Source: Flavobacteriales bacterium UBA2669
GTDB lineage: Bacteria; Bacteroidota; Bacteroidia; Flavobacteriales_E; Vicingaceae
Length of the DNA: 64,000 nucleotides
Direction: 5' to 3'
Assembly (NCBI GenBank): GCA_002359215.1
Contig: DEMN01000012.1
Coordinates: 955,786-1,019,785 of the forward strand
Under the pieces are notes generated by a model that made no database searches, was not told where the DNA came from, and was given only the letters and a program-made list of their open reading frames with translations. The translations under genes and the position numbers were made by a program. This document shows, in pieces, positions 7,119-16,346 of this stretch (the stretch's first letter is position 1; each line of letters starts with the position of its first letter).

Positions 7119-9920
7119 ATGAGCAAAACCCTTACTAAAGAAAAAACGGCTAAAACACACATTTTAATTAAAGGAGCAAGAGTTAACAACCTTAAAAATA
7201 TTGATGTTGCCATCACTCGAAATAAATTTACAGTTATTACAGGTGTTTCTGGTTCCGGTAAGTCTTCTTTAGCTTTCGATACGCTTTTTGCTGAAGGTCA
7301 ACGTAGATATGTTGAAAGTCTTTCGGCTTATGCTCGTCAGTTTTTAGGAAAATTAGAAAAACCGGCAGTAGATTACATTCATGGAATTGCTCCTGCCATT
7401 GCGATAGAACAAAAAGTAAATACAGTAAATAAACGCTCTACCGTTGGTACTTCTACCGAAATTTATGACTATTTAAAGTTGCTTTATGCCAGAATTGGTA
7501 AGACCTTCTCCCCTGTTTCAGGCAAAGAAGTAAAAAAACACACTTTAAAAGATGTAGTAAATTTTATTACCCAACAAGCTGAAGGCGAAAAAATAATATT
7601 ACTCTCTAAAATTGAATTTAAAGACAAAACACTTTCTTCCTTATTACAACGAGGTTTTTCAAGAATTTGGCTTAATAACGAAATGCTAAGAATTGACAAA
7701 ACTCAAGATATAAAAATAGATATCAATAACACTTATTTAATAATAGACCGTTTTGTTGCTTCCGCAGATGATGAGGAACAACTCAGCAGAATTTACGATA
7801 GTGTTGAAACTGCTTTTTTTGAAGGTAAACACGAATGTCAGGTACTTACATACAAAAATGAACAACCTGTTATTACCCATTTTAGCAATAAGTTTGAAAT
7901 GGACGGTATTAATTTTGAAGAACCTTCTGTCCACTTTTTTAGTTTTAATAATCCATTTGGTGCCTGTAAAAAATGCGAAGGTTACGGAAGCATTATTGGA
8001 ATTGATGAGAATTTAGTTATTCCTGACGGCAGCTTGTCTGTTTACCAAGATGCTGTTGTTTGCTGGAAAGGTGAAAAAATGCAGCAATGGAAAGAACATT
8101 TTATTTTAAATGCCACTAAAGAAAAATTTCCCATCCATAAGTCTTATGATGAACTTACTCCTGAACAAAAAGATGTTTTATGGAAGGGAAGCCCCTACTT
8201 CGAAGGAATTAACGATTTTTTTAAAATGGTGGAAAGCAACAGCTACAAAATTCAATACCGTGTTTTGTTGGCAAGATACAGGGGAAAAACTACTTGTCCC
8301 GATTGCAAAGGAACTCGCTTAAGAAAAGACGCCAACTATGTAAAAATTAATAAAACTGCTATTGCCGAATTGGTATTGATGCCTATAGATAAGCTATCCA
8401 ATTTTTTCAAAAAATTAAAGCTGTCGGAAAGTGATACTACTATTTCTAAACGATTGCTGATAGAGATTAACAACAGACTAAGTTATTTAGAAAATGTAGG
8501 CTTAGGTTATTTAACGCTAAATCGTTTATCATCAACACTTTCTGGAGGCGAATCGCAACGAATAAATTTAGCCACCTCTTTAGGAAGTAGTTTGGTTGGT
8601 TCTATGTATATTTTAGATGAACCCAGTATTGGTCTGCACTCTAAAGATACCGAGCAACTTATTGGCGTGCTTAAACAATTACAACAATTAGGAAATTCAG
8701 TAATTTTAGTAGAACACGATGAAGATATTATGCGGGCTGCCGATGAAATTATTGATATTGGTCCGGAAGCCGGAACATTAGGTGGAAATGTAGTTTTTAG
8801 CGGAAATTTTAATGAATTGTTGAAAAAAGACAACACCTTAACAGCCAACTACCTTAATAAAACCCTTGAAATTCCTGTTCCTGAAAAACGCAGAAAATGG
8901 AAAAACAAAATTGTGGTAGAAGGAGCTAAAGAAAACAACCTTAAAAATATTACTACAACTTTTCCATTGGGTGTTATTACTGCTGTTACAGGAGTTAGTG
9001 GCTCAGGAAAATCTACTTTAATAAAAAACTGTTTATTGCCTCAACTAAGCCGATATTTAAACGGTTATTCTGATAAAAACACAAAAATAAAAGGTATTTC
9101 CGGTGATGTTAATTTAATTAATGCTGTAGAATATGTCAACCAAAATCCTATTGGAAAATCTTCTCGCTCCAATCCTGTTACTTATATAAAAGCGTATGAT
9201 GAAATAAGAAACTTATTCGCTAATCATTCGCTATCTAAAAATAGAGGGTACAAACCCGCACATTTTTCTTTTAATGTTGATGGGGGAAGATGTGAAACCT
9301 GTAAAGGCGAAGGAGAAATTACAGTAGAAATGCAGTTTATGGCAGACATCCATTTAAAATGTAATGAATGTAAAGGAAAACGTTTTAAGCAAGAATTGTT
9401 GGATATAAAAATTGGCGACAAACACATTAGCAATATTCTTGATTTAACGATAGATGAAGGCATTGCTTTTTTTGAGCAACTTCCTAAAGATCAAGGAAAA
9501 AAAATCGCAGAAAAACTTAGCCCCTTACAAGAAGTTGGTTTGGGTTATGTACATTTAGGTCAATCTTCTAATACGCTTAGTGGTGGCGAAGCTCAACGTG
9601 TGAAATTAGCCGGGTTTTTGAGCAAGAAAAACAGTAAGGAAAAACTACTTTTTATTTTTGATGAACCTACAACAGGTTTGCATTTTCATGATATTAATAA
9701 ATTAATAAAATCCTTTAACGGACTTATTACTCAAGGACATACTATTATTGTAATTGAACATAATTTAGATGTTGTAAAATGTGCCGATTGGGTGATAGAT
9801 TTAGGTCCAGGAGGTGGCGAACATGGCGGTCAGCTTGTTTTTGAAGGCACTCCTGAAGATATGATAAAAGCAAAAACATCGGTAACAGGAAAGTATCTTA
9901 AAGAAAAACTTGCTAACTAA
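7119..9920 (+). CDS. uvrA: Excinuclease ABC subunit UvrA
   Basis: DNA damage-recognition ATPase of nucleotide excision repair, 933 residues, which acts with UvrB. It has two ABC modules: Walker A GVSGSGKSS near 43-51 and GVSGSGKST near 625-633, with signature motifs LSGGESQR near 474 and LSGGEAQR near 820. Two zinc modules are present, CKKC...CPDC (about 281 and 394) and CETC...CNEC (about 725 and 748). The text after the first Walker region (GKTFSPVSGKEVKKHT) is of the type seen in the second UvrA subfamily of Bacteroidota, so a further uvrA may exist elsewhere in the genome. Monocistronic by appearance, with its own promoter. Confidence 0.95.
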   Translation: MSKTLTKEKTAKTHILIKGARVNNLKNIDVAITRNKFTVITGVSGSGKSSLAFDTLFAEGQRRYVESLSAYARQFLGKLEKPAVDYIHGIAPAIAIEQKVNTVNKRSTVGTSTEIYDYLKLLYARIGKTFSPVSGKEVKKHTLKDVVNFITQQAEGEKIILLSKIEFKDKTLSSLLQRGFSRIWLNNEMLRIDKTQDIKIDINNTYLIIDRFVASADDEEQLSRIYDSVETAFFEGKHECQVLTYKNEQPVITHFSNKFEMDGINFEEPSVHFFSFNNPFGACKKCEGYGSIIGIDENLVIPDGSLSVYQDAVVCWKGEKMQQWKEHFILNATKEKFPIHKSYDELTPEQKDVLWKGSPYFEGINDFFKMVESNSYKIQYRVLLARYRGKTTCPDCKGTRLRKDANYVKINKTAIAELVLMPIDKLSNFFKKLKLSESDTTISKRLLIEINNRLSYLENVGLGYLTLNRLSSTLSGGESQRINLATSLGSSLVGSMYILDEPSIGLHSKDTEQLIGVLKQLQQLGNSVILVEHDEDIMRAADEIIDIGPEAGTLGGNVVFSGNFNELLKKDNTLTANYLNKTLEIPVPEKRRKWKNKIVVEGAKENNLKNITTTFPLGVITAVTGVSGSGKSTLIKNCLLPQLSRYLNGYSDKNTKIKGISGDVNLINAVEYVNQNPIGKSSRSNPVTYIKAYDEIRNLFANHSLSKNRGYKPAHFSFNVDGGRCETCKGEGEITVEMQFMADIHLKCNECKGKRFKQELLDIKIGDKHISNILDLTIDEGIAFFEQLPKDQGKKIAEKLSPLQEVGLGYVHLGQSSNTLSGGEAQRVKLAGFLSKKNSKEKLLFIFDEPTTGLHFHDINKLIKSFNGLITQGHTIIVIEHNLDVVKCADWVIDLGPGGGEHGGQLVFEGTPEDMIKAKTSVTGKYLKEKLAN

Positions 9921-9981
9921 ACAATTTTAAATTGTTAACTATTCGCTAAAAAAGGATAGGTAAAAACTCATTTGTTCTTAG

Positions 9982-9989
9982 TAATTTTG
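9982..9989 (+). promoter_or_regulatory. -7 promoter box of mutL
   Basis: TAATTTTG, 22 nt before the mutL ATG. The nearest TTTG upstream is too close to be the usual -33 element, so only the -7 box is supported. Confidence 0.5.
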
Positions 9990-10011
9990 ACGGCAAAACT
10001 TAGCAAAAACT

Positions 10012-11868
10012 ATGGCAGATATTATACAACTTTTACCGGATAATGTAGCAAACCAAATTGCTGCCGGAGAAGTAGTACAACGACCTGCATCGGCTGTTAA
10101 AGAGTTGATGGAAAATGCTATAGATGCCGGAGCTACCAACATTTTTCTTTCTATAAAAGATGCCGGAAAAACCCTTATCCAAGTTATTGATAATGGTTCG
10201 GGAATGTCGGAAACCGATGCTAGGTTAAGTTTTGAGCGTCATGCCACTTCTAAAATTAAAGTTGCCGATGATTTATTTTGTCTAAATACTAAAGGTTTTA
10301 GAGGAGAAGCATTAGCTTCTATAGCTGCAATTGCACAAGTTGAGCTAAAAACAAGAAAACAAGATGCCGAACTAGGTTCGCAACTAATTATTGAAGGTAG
10401 CGAATTTAAAAGTCAGGAAGCTTGTAGTTGTGCAGTAGGTTCTTCCATATCAGTAAAAAACTTATTTTTTAATGTACCTGCCCGAAGAAATTTTTTAAAA
10501 TCGAATAGTGTGGAAACCAAACACATTATGGATGAATTTCTAAGAGTAGCATTGGTACATCACGACATTGCTTTTAGTATGTATAATGATGGAAATGAAG
10601 TTTTTAATCTTTCTACAGGAAGTGCTCGACAAAGAATTGTGGCAGTTTATGGAGATAAATACAATACGAAATTAGTTCCTCTTACCGAACAAACAGATAT
10701 CGTAACCATTGATGGGTTTGTTACCAAACCGGAATTTGCGAAAAAAACCAGAGGCGAACAATATTTCTTTGTTAATAATAGGTTTATAAAAAGTGCTTAC
10801 TTAAATCACGCAGTGCAAAATGCGTTCGACCAACTATTAAATAAAGACCAATTTCCATCTTACTTTATTAACCTACATGTTGACCCGTCAAAAATTGATA
10901 TTAACATCCACCCTACTAAAACAGAAATTAAGTTTGAAGATGAACGTTCTATCTATGCAATATTACGAACAGCTATAAAACAAGCATTAGGAAAAAATAA
11001 TATTTCACCTACTTTAGATTTTGAACAAGAAAAAAGTTTTGATATCCCCTTAGCTCGATACAAAGAGGCTGCAAAAATGCCTACCATTAGGGTAAATCCT
11101 AATTTTAATCCTTTTGATAAGGAAAGAGAAAACTCAAAACCTACTTTTGAAAAGCCCAACACCAAAAATTGGGATAGTCTTTTTAATGATTTTGAGAAAG
11201 ACACTCAGATCATTTTAGATGCTAATAACGGAACATCAGCATCCGAAAAAAACAATGAATCTCAGACTTTTTCGCCCAATTGGGATGAAGAAACACAAGT
11301 CAGCAAAACAACTGTACTTCAAATTCATCAAAAATTTATTCTTACTCAACTTAATCAGAATTACTTTTTTATTGACCAACAAAGAGCTCACGAAAGAGTG
11401 TTGTTTGAGCAGTTTTCATCACACTTAGAGCAAGGCAAAGGTAATTCTCAGCAATTGCTTTTTCCGGAAACGATAGATTTGAGTAATGCAGATGCAGAAG
11501 TATTGAATGAGATGGCTGAAGATATTAAAAAAATGGGCTTTCAGTTTGATGCTATTGGTAGAACTTCTTTTGTTATTAATGGTGTTCCTACCGAATTTGC
11601 TAATCAAAACTTGTTGGCTACTTTCGAGCAATTTATTGAACAATTTAAAATACAGCAAAGTACTTTTAAGTTAGTTCATCTTGAAGCATTAGCAATGGCA
11701 ATGGCTAAAAGTGCTGCTAAAAAGAATGGACAAGCACTATCTGAATCCGAAATGCTTAGTTTAGTGGAACAGCTTTTTGCTTGTCAGATGCCTTACCACT
11801 TACCTAACGGAAAACCTATTATTATTACACTAAACATAGATGATCTTAATCATCAATTTCAATATTAA
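10012..11868 (+). CDS. mutL: DNA mismatch repair protein MutL
   Basis: Mismatch repair mediator of 618 residues. The N-terminal GHKL ATPase is complete: ENAIDAGA near 34-41, DNGSGM at 60-65, FRGEAL near 96-101, then the MutL-specific fold with LFFNVPAR. A low-complexity linker spans about 340-430, and the dimerisation/nuclease domain follows. In that domain the metal motif usually written DQHA(x)2E(x)4E reads DQQRAHERVLFE near 454-465, and the CPHGRP-like motif reads LPNGKP near 598-603, so endonuclease ligands are partly changed. Only 5 bp separate it from the next rhomboid gene, which suggests an operon. Confidence 0.95.
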   Translation: MADIIQLLPDNVANQIAAGEVVQRPASAVKELMENAIDAGATNIFLSIKDAGKTLIQVIDNGSGMSETDARLSFERHATSKIKVADDLFCLNTKGFRGEALASIAAIAQVELKTRKQDAELGSQLIIEGSEFKSQEACSCAVGSSISVKNLFFNVPARRNFLKSNSVETKHIMDEFLRVALVHHDIAFSMYNDGNEVFNLSTGSARQRIVAVYGDKYNTKLVPLTEQTDIVTIDGFVTKPEFAKKTRGEQYFFVNNRFIKSAYLNHAVQNAFDQLLNKDQFPSYFINLHVDPSKIDINIHPTKTEIKFEDERSIYAILRTAIKQALGKNNISPTLDFEQEKSFDIPLARYKEAAKMPTIRVNPNFNPFDKERENSKPTFEKPNTKNWDSLFNDFEKDTQIILDANNGTSASEKNNESQTFSPNWDEETQVSKTTVLQIHQKFILTQLNQNYFFIDQQRAHERVLFEQFSSHLEQGKGNSQQLLFPETIDLSNADAEVLNEMAEDIKKMGFQFDAIGRTSFVINGVPTEFANQNLLATFEQFIEQFKIQQSTFKLVHLEALAMAMAKSAAKKNGQALSESEMLSLVEQLFACQMPYHLPNGKPIIITLNIDDLNHQFQY

Positions 11869-11873
11869 AACGC

Positions 11874-12611
11874 ATGTTTGAAAGTTTATTCAGAAATATA
11901 CCACCCGTTGTAAAAAACCTACTGATTATTAATGTGTTGTTTTACTTAGCTACTGTTTTGTTAGAACAACAAGGTATCAATATTACAGGCTATCTAGGAC
12001 TTCACTATATAGAAAGCAATCAATTCTATCCTCATCAATTAATTACCTACATGTTTATGCATGGAAGCGTAATGCATATTTTCTTCAATATGTTTGCTGT
12101 ATGGATGTTTGGTAGAGTATTAGAACAAGTTTGGGGACCAAAAAGATTTTTAATTTATTATATGGCTACCGGAATTGGTGCCGGAATTATTCAGATTTTA
12201 GTAGCTTATATTCGATTAATTTCTGTTAGAGATTTATTAAGCCCTGAAGAATTTGATTATATTATTAATAACGGTTATGAAATTTTACAAAACAGACAAA
12301 ACTTTACTGACCCTATTGCTGCTCAGGCAAACATTTTAATAAACATAGGCACTGTTGGAGCTTCTGGAGCTGTTTTTGGAATTTTATTAGCATTTGGAAT
12401 GCTGTTTCCTAATACCGAATTAATGTTACTCTTCCCTCCTATACCTATTAAAGCCAAATGGTTCGTAATTTTTTATGGAATATTTGAATTATATGCAGGT
12501 TTTGCCAACAACCCTAACGATAACGTAGCTCACTTTGCTCACTTAGGAGGTATGCTGTTTGGGTTTATTCTTATAAAATATTGGAATGCTGATAGGAATA
12601 AGTTTTATTAA
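11874..12611 (+). CDS. Rhomboid family intramembrane serine protease
   Basis: Six- or seven-helix membrane protease of 245 residues. The catalytic serine is Ser164 in GASGAVFG (162-169) and the catalytic histidine is His223 in HFAHLGG. The oxyanion-type motif HxxxxHxxxN is at 63-72 and the WMFG loop at 77-80. An extra loop at about 110-155 between helices is longer than in GlpG. It is 5 bp behind mutL and 27 bp ahead of a second rhomboid, an order common in Flavobacteriales. The substrate is unknown. Confidence 0.93.
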   Translation: MFESLFRNIPPVVKNLLIINVLFYLATVLLEQQGINITGYLGLHYIESNQFYPHQLITYMFMHGSVMHIFFNMFAVWMFGRVLEQVWGPKRFLIYYMATGIGAGIIQILVAYIRLISVRDLLSPEEFDYIINNGYEILQNRQNFTDPIAAQANILINIGTVGASGAVFGILLAFGMLFPNTELMLLFPPIPIKAKWFVIFYGIFELYAGFANNPNDNVAHFAHLGGMLFGFILIKYWNADRNKFY

Positions 12612-12638
12612 CTATTTAAAACTTAATAAGATTAAATT

Positions 12639-13529
12639 ATGAGCATCATAGACGATTTAAAACATCAATATAAAACAGGAACCGCCTTGATAAAATTCAT
12701 TTTTATTAATGTAGCCGTTTTTATTTTGGTGCACCTTATCGGTTTACTCATCTTCTTTTTCACAGGTGTTTCGGGTAGTAGCATGGTAGCATATTGGTTA
12801 GCATTACCTGCTGATTTTGGTCAGCTAATTTTAAAGCCATGGAGCATAATTACTTACATGTTTTTACACGAAGGCTTTTTGCACATAGCTTTCAACATGA
12901 TTATCCTTTATTTTGGTGGACAAATTTTCTTACAATTTTTGGATGCTAAAAAACTTATCGGCACTTATATTTTAGGCGGAATTTCAGGAGGCCTTTTATT
13001 TATCCTTACCTTCAATATTTTTCCTGTATTTAATGAAATTGTTTCGGGAGCTTTAGCTTTAGGAGCTTCAGCATCTGTAATGGCAGTTTTAATTGCTATT
13101 GCTGCTTATGTTCCCAACTATACGGTAAGATTAATGCTTTTAGGCAACGTAAAACTGAAATACATAGCGCTGTTTTATGTCATTATGGATATTATTAGTA
13201 TTCCGCAAGGTAATGCTGGCGGACATATTGCCCACTTAGGCGGAGCTTTTTTCGGTTTTTATTTTATTTACCGTTTAAGAAACGGTAAAGACATTACTGT
13301 AGGAGTAAATCGTTTACTCAATTATATAGCGCATTTATTTTCTTCCAAAAGAAAAATGAAGGTGGTGTATAAAAATCCGGGGAAAACTAAATCTGATGTT
13401 GCATATAATACTCAAAAAGCAGCTAACCAACAAAAAATTGATGCTATTTTAGATAAAATATCTAAATCAGGTTATGACAGCTTAAGCAAAGAGGAAAAAG
13501 CCATTTTGTTTGATGCAAGTAAGAAGTGA
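12639..13529 (+). CDS. Rhomboid family intramembrane serine protease, second copy
   Basis: Membrane protease of 296 residues, probably co-transcribed with the preceding rhomboid. The serine motif reads GASASVMA instead of GASGxxxG, placing the nucleophile at Ser144, and the histidine is His199 in GGHIAHLGG. HEGFLHIAFN at about 77-86 is the HxxxN element. After the last helix a basic cytoplasmic tail of about 70 residues (SSKRKMKVVYK onward) ends in a helical segment found in several Bacteroidota rhomboids. The changed residue after the catalytic serine may alter activity. The two rhomboids are diverged paralogues, not a recent duplication. Confidence 0.9.
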   Translation: MSIIDDLKHQYKTGTALIKFIFINVAVFILVHLIGLLIFFFTGVSGSSMVAYWLALPADFGQLILKPWSIITYMFLHEGFLHIAFNMIILYFGGQIFLQFLDAKKLIGTYILGGISGGLLFILTFNIFPVFNEIVSGALALGASASVMAVLIAIAAYVPNYTVRLMLLGNVKLKYIALFYVIMDIISIPQGNAGGHIAHLGGAFFGFYFIYRLRNGKDITVGVNRLLNYIAHLFSSKRKMKVVYKNPGKTKSDVAYNTQKAANQQKIDAILDKISKSGYDSLSKEEKAILFDASKK

Positions 13530-13560
13530 CAATCTTGTTTAAAAACAAACTTAAATTAAA

Positions 13561-15579
13561 TTATTTTTGACTTTTAAGTTTAGCATCCCTAATTTTAATT
13601 TGCTCTTTTAAATATCTTATTTCTTGTTTTACCACAAACTCCCTATTTGTAACTTCTTTTTTTAGGCGAGCTGCTTGATTTTTATAAAAATTATACCATT
13701 TACGGTAATGCCTGTTCATAAGATGAAATCTTTTATATTCTAATCGAATCTCTCTTTTTAATTGCTTTACAATTTTTTTATTCCACAGTATATAATCCTT
13801 TAATTCACTTTGTCTAAGTTTATTTATCTGGCTTATTGTATCATATACCTCTATCATAAATTGATAATTAGCAATTAAATCCATCGACACTCTATAATAA
13901 CTACTATCTTCAGCCATGTCATTAATATTTAGCCTTTTTAAATTTTTCAACTTTTTTAATTGTTGTTGATAATTATCTGTAAACCTAAAATTGTAAAAAT
14001 TTGCAATAGAATCGTTTAATGCTATTAAACTATCATAAGCTTGTAGAATAGAACCGTTAATCTCTTTATTCCATTCATAACTATGACCAATTACATCTTT
14101 AACCGAATCTATCCAACTCTTGTTGTATTCACTATAGTTATATCTGTAAGGATAAATGATTTTACATATTTCTCTACTATATTCATAACCTTTTAAAAGT
14201 TCTTTATGAAGATCTTCTTTAGTGAGTATTTGCTTATTAATATTTTGATACATGTTTTCTAAACTAAATTTTAAGTTGGCTTGATTTAAATTCTCTAAGG
14301 AATCGAGCGAAACTATTAAGGCTTTTGATTTTGCTATTTTAACTCCATTTTCTTTAAGAGGTCTCTTAATTTTTTTTAATCCGTTAGGACTTACTTTATT
14401 TAACTTTCTTTGGTACTTTCTAGATAAGCTATTAGATTTATTAATATTTACAATGGTTCTATAATGAATTTTTTTTTGGTTTTTATAGTTATTTTTAAAC
14501 TTGCTTATATAATCTCTATTTTCGTCAAGTAAATATTTTTTAAATCCATTATTTCTATCCCTTCTTCTTTTGTATTCACGCTTAGTATCTCTTGCATACT
14601 CTCCATACATCTCTTTTGATGTTTTATACAATACTAAACAAGAGTCCAAGCTTTCAATTTGATTTTCTTCAGGTAGTTTTGGGTCTATCTCATTTTGTAA
14701 TTCGGTAGTATAATTATAATAACCTATTCCTAATATTCTGTGGTTTTGTTTATTAAACTCGTGAGCTTGAATTGCACCTTTTAAGTGTCTGTCTTTTTCT
14801 GACAAACCATTATAACGAGAGATTTCATAATCAAAGTTCATTTCGAACTTTTCATCAGTACTATTTAAGTAATGGTTGGTACTATCTTTTTCAAATACTT
14901 TTAAAGGAACAGGAGTTCTTAAAAGTTGAAAGTAGGGCTGTAAAGGTAAATGAGATTTAATAAATTGGTTAGGAGATGCAAACATGTATTTGTATGTAAG
15001 CTCATTTATAAACTTGTATTTAATAGTATATGGTATATTAAACCACAAATAAAGTTTCTTTCTACATTTTTGCTTTTTTCTAACAAAATAACCAGTTGAC
15101 CATGATAAATCAATTGGTACCCACTTTCCATCTATTTTAACGATGTTCCAAGCATGCTCTGCTCTTATCAAACTATCATAAGGTTCATAATTCCAAGATT
15201 TAGTATAACCAATTACAGTTTCTGACCTTATACCTGCTTCAAAACATAATTCATTAAACAACTCTGAAAATCCTCCACAAAGTGCCTTTCTTTTTTTTAA
15301 AATTTTCTTTGTACTTCTCTTTTTCCAATCTCCACTCTTTAATGTTCTATAATCATAACTAATATTTCTTACTATCCAACTAGCTATAGAAACCACTTTC
15401 ATTGAATCATTACTGAAATCTTTGGTTAAATACCTAGAAAGAGAAACAACATCACTCCTATCTGATTTAGGAACTTTTTGGTTTAGAAAAACAGGATTTT
15501 CTTCATTCTGTGCCAGTACACTTAGAGTGAGCAACCCTAAAAAGAAAATTAAAATTATGGATAGAATTTGAAATTTCAT
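13561..15579 (-). CDS. Exported transglutaminase-like domain protein with long helical C-terminus
   Basis: Exported protein of 672 residues. I chose the ATG at 15579 because it opens directly with a signal peptide (MKFQILSII...VLAQ); an upstream in-frame start would put 18 polar residues in front. The transglutaminase-like core keeps the catalytic triad: Cys101 in ALCGGF, His142 in AEHAWN and Asp157 in VPIDLSW. Such domains in bacteria act as proteases or amidases as often as cross-linkers. From about residue 290 to the end the protein is very rich in Lys, Arg, Tyr, Asn and Glu and looks largely alpha-helical or coiled coil, with no domain I recognise. It lies on the minus strand after the ZIP gene. 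Confidence 0.75.
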   Translation of the reverse strand: MKFQILSIILIFFLGLLTLSVLAQNEENPVFLNQKVPKSDRSDVVSLSRYLTKDFSNDSMKVVSIASWIVRNISYDYRTLKSGDWKKRSTKKILKKRKALCGGFSELFNELCFEAGIRSETVIGYTKSWNYEPYDSLIRAEHAWNIVKIDGKWVPIDLSWSTGYFVRKKQKCRKKLYLWFNIPYTIKYKFINELTYKYMFASPNQFIKSHLPLQPYFQLLRTPVPLKVFEKDSTNHYLNSTDEKFEMNFDYEISRYNGLSEKDRHLKGAIQAHEFNKQNHRILGIGYYNYTTELQNEIDPKLPEENQIESLDSCLVLYKTSKEMYGEYARDTKREYKRRRDRNNGFKKYLLDENRDYISKFKNNYKNQKKIHYRTIVNINKSNSLSRKYQRKLNKVSPNGLKKIKRPLKENGVKIAKSKALIVSLDSLENLNQANLKFSLENMYQNINKQILTKEDLHKELLKGYEYSREICKIIYPYRYNYSEYNKSWIDSVKDVIGHSYEWNKEINGSILQAYDSLIALNDSIANFYNFRFTDNYQQQLKKLKNLKRLNINDMAEDSSYYRVSMDLIANYQFMIEVYDTISQINKLRQSELKDYILWNKKIVKQLKREIRLEYKRFHLMNRHYRKWYNFYKNQAARLKKEVTNREFVVKQEIRYLKEQIKIRDAKLKSQK

Positions 15580-15619
15580 TGAATTACGCTGTTCAACTAT
15601 TATGCCTTGATTAAAAATA

Positions 15620-16342
15620 CTAAAGCGTAACAATAGCTAAAATAAACCCTAGAATAATAACCCCGAATTTTTTAAAATTGAACTTATGGTTTTCGGTAGA
15701 TTCAAATAAAATAGTAGTAGAAATATGTAGAAATACACCTACTGCCAATGCCATTAACACCGTTATATCTGCTAAAAACAAACTCCCATAATGCTGCCCT
15801 AAGTACAAACCTAGAGGTGCGGAAATAGCAAACATTATTATTCCGCCAATGATAACCATTTTGTTTTTTACCTGAGCTAACAGCAAAGAAGCTAATACAA
15901 TGGCTATAGGAATTTTATGTATTACTATACCTAATAATAAAGAAGAATTTTCATGGTCGTGATGGTGGTGATGTTCCGGCTCTATAAGTGCCATTCCCTC
16001 TACAAAAGAATGTAGCCACAAACTTATAAAAATAGCATAGGGAAATACTGATTTGGTTTCATGTGGATGTGTATGAAAATGACCATGTTCTATTCCTTTT
16101 GAGAAAACTTCTAAAAACCATTGAAAAACAAAACCAATTAAAATAAAAAGTCCTACCCGAAAAGATGGTGCTACATATAATTCGGGAATAAGATGCAAAA
16201 AGCAAAGTGCCAATAAATACGCTCCACTAAAGGATAGTAATAACTTTAAAGATAACCCCATTTTAGGTTTTACAAACACTATAATTCCTCCACTTAAAAA
16301 AGCTGCTAAAAAAAGAATAAGATAAGTATAATTCGTTTCCAT
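15620..16342 (-). CDS. ZIP family metal transporter
   Basis: Divalent metal (zinc/iron) permease of 240 residues with about eight hydrophobic segments. Histidine-rich cytoplasmic loops (HGHFHTHPHE and EPEHHHHHDHE) and the family metal-binding helices (LHSFVEGMAL, GIVIHKIPIA) are visible. The ATG at 16342 is preferred: an upstream TTG at 16360 would overlap the methyltransferase gene and add six residues. The gene follows the methyltransferase by 4 bp, so it is probably co-transcribed with it. Confidence 0.9.
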   Translation of the reverse strand: METNYTYLILFLAAFLSGGIIVFVKPKMGLSLKLLLSFSGAYLLALCFLHLIPELYVAPSFRVGLFILIGFVFQWFLEVFSKGIEHGHFHTHPHETKSVFPYAIFISLWLHSFVEGMALIEPEHHHHHDHENSSLLLGIVIHKIPIAIVLASLLLAQVKNKMVIIGGIIMFAISAPLGLYLGQHYGSLFLADITVLMALAVGVFLHISTTILFESTENHKFNFKKFGVIILGFILAIVTL

Positions 16343-16346
16343 AAGT

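Noticed and set aside
7753..8322. Plus-strand open frames inside uvrA in a second frame
   Set aside because: They lie wholly inside a well-supported gene with intact motifs and show no domain.
9918..9940. Short inverted repeat after uvrA (AACAATT/AATTGTT) as a terminator
   Set aside because: No T-run follows and the stem is purely A/T-rich apart from one pair, so support is too weak.
13538..13552. TTGTTT/AAACAA hairpin between the second rhomboid and the convergent gene as a terminator
   Set aside because: The stem is short and weak, without a G/C core or a T-run.
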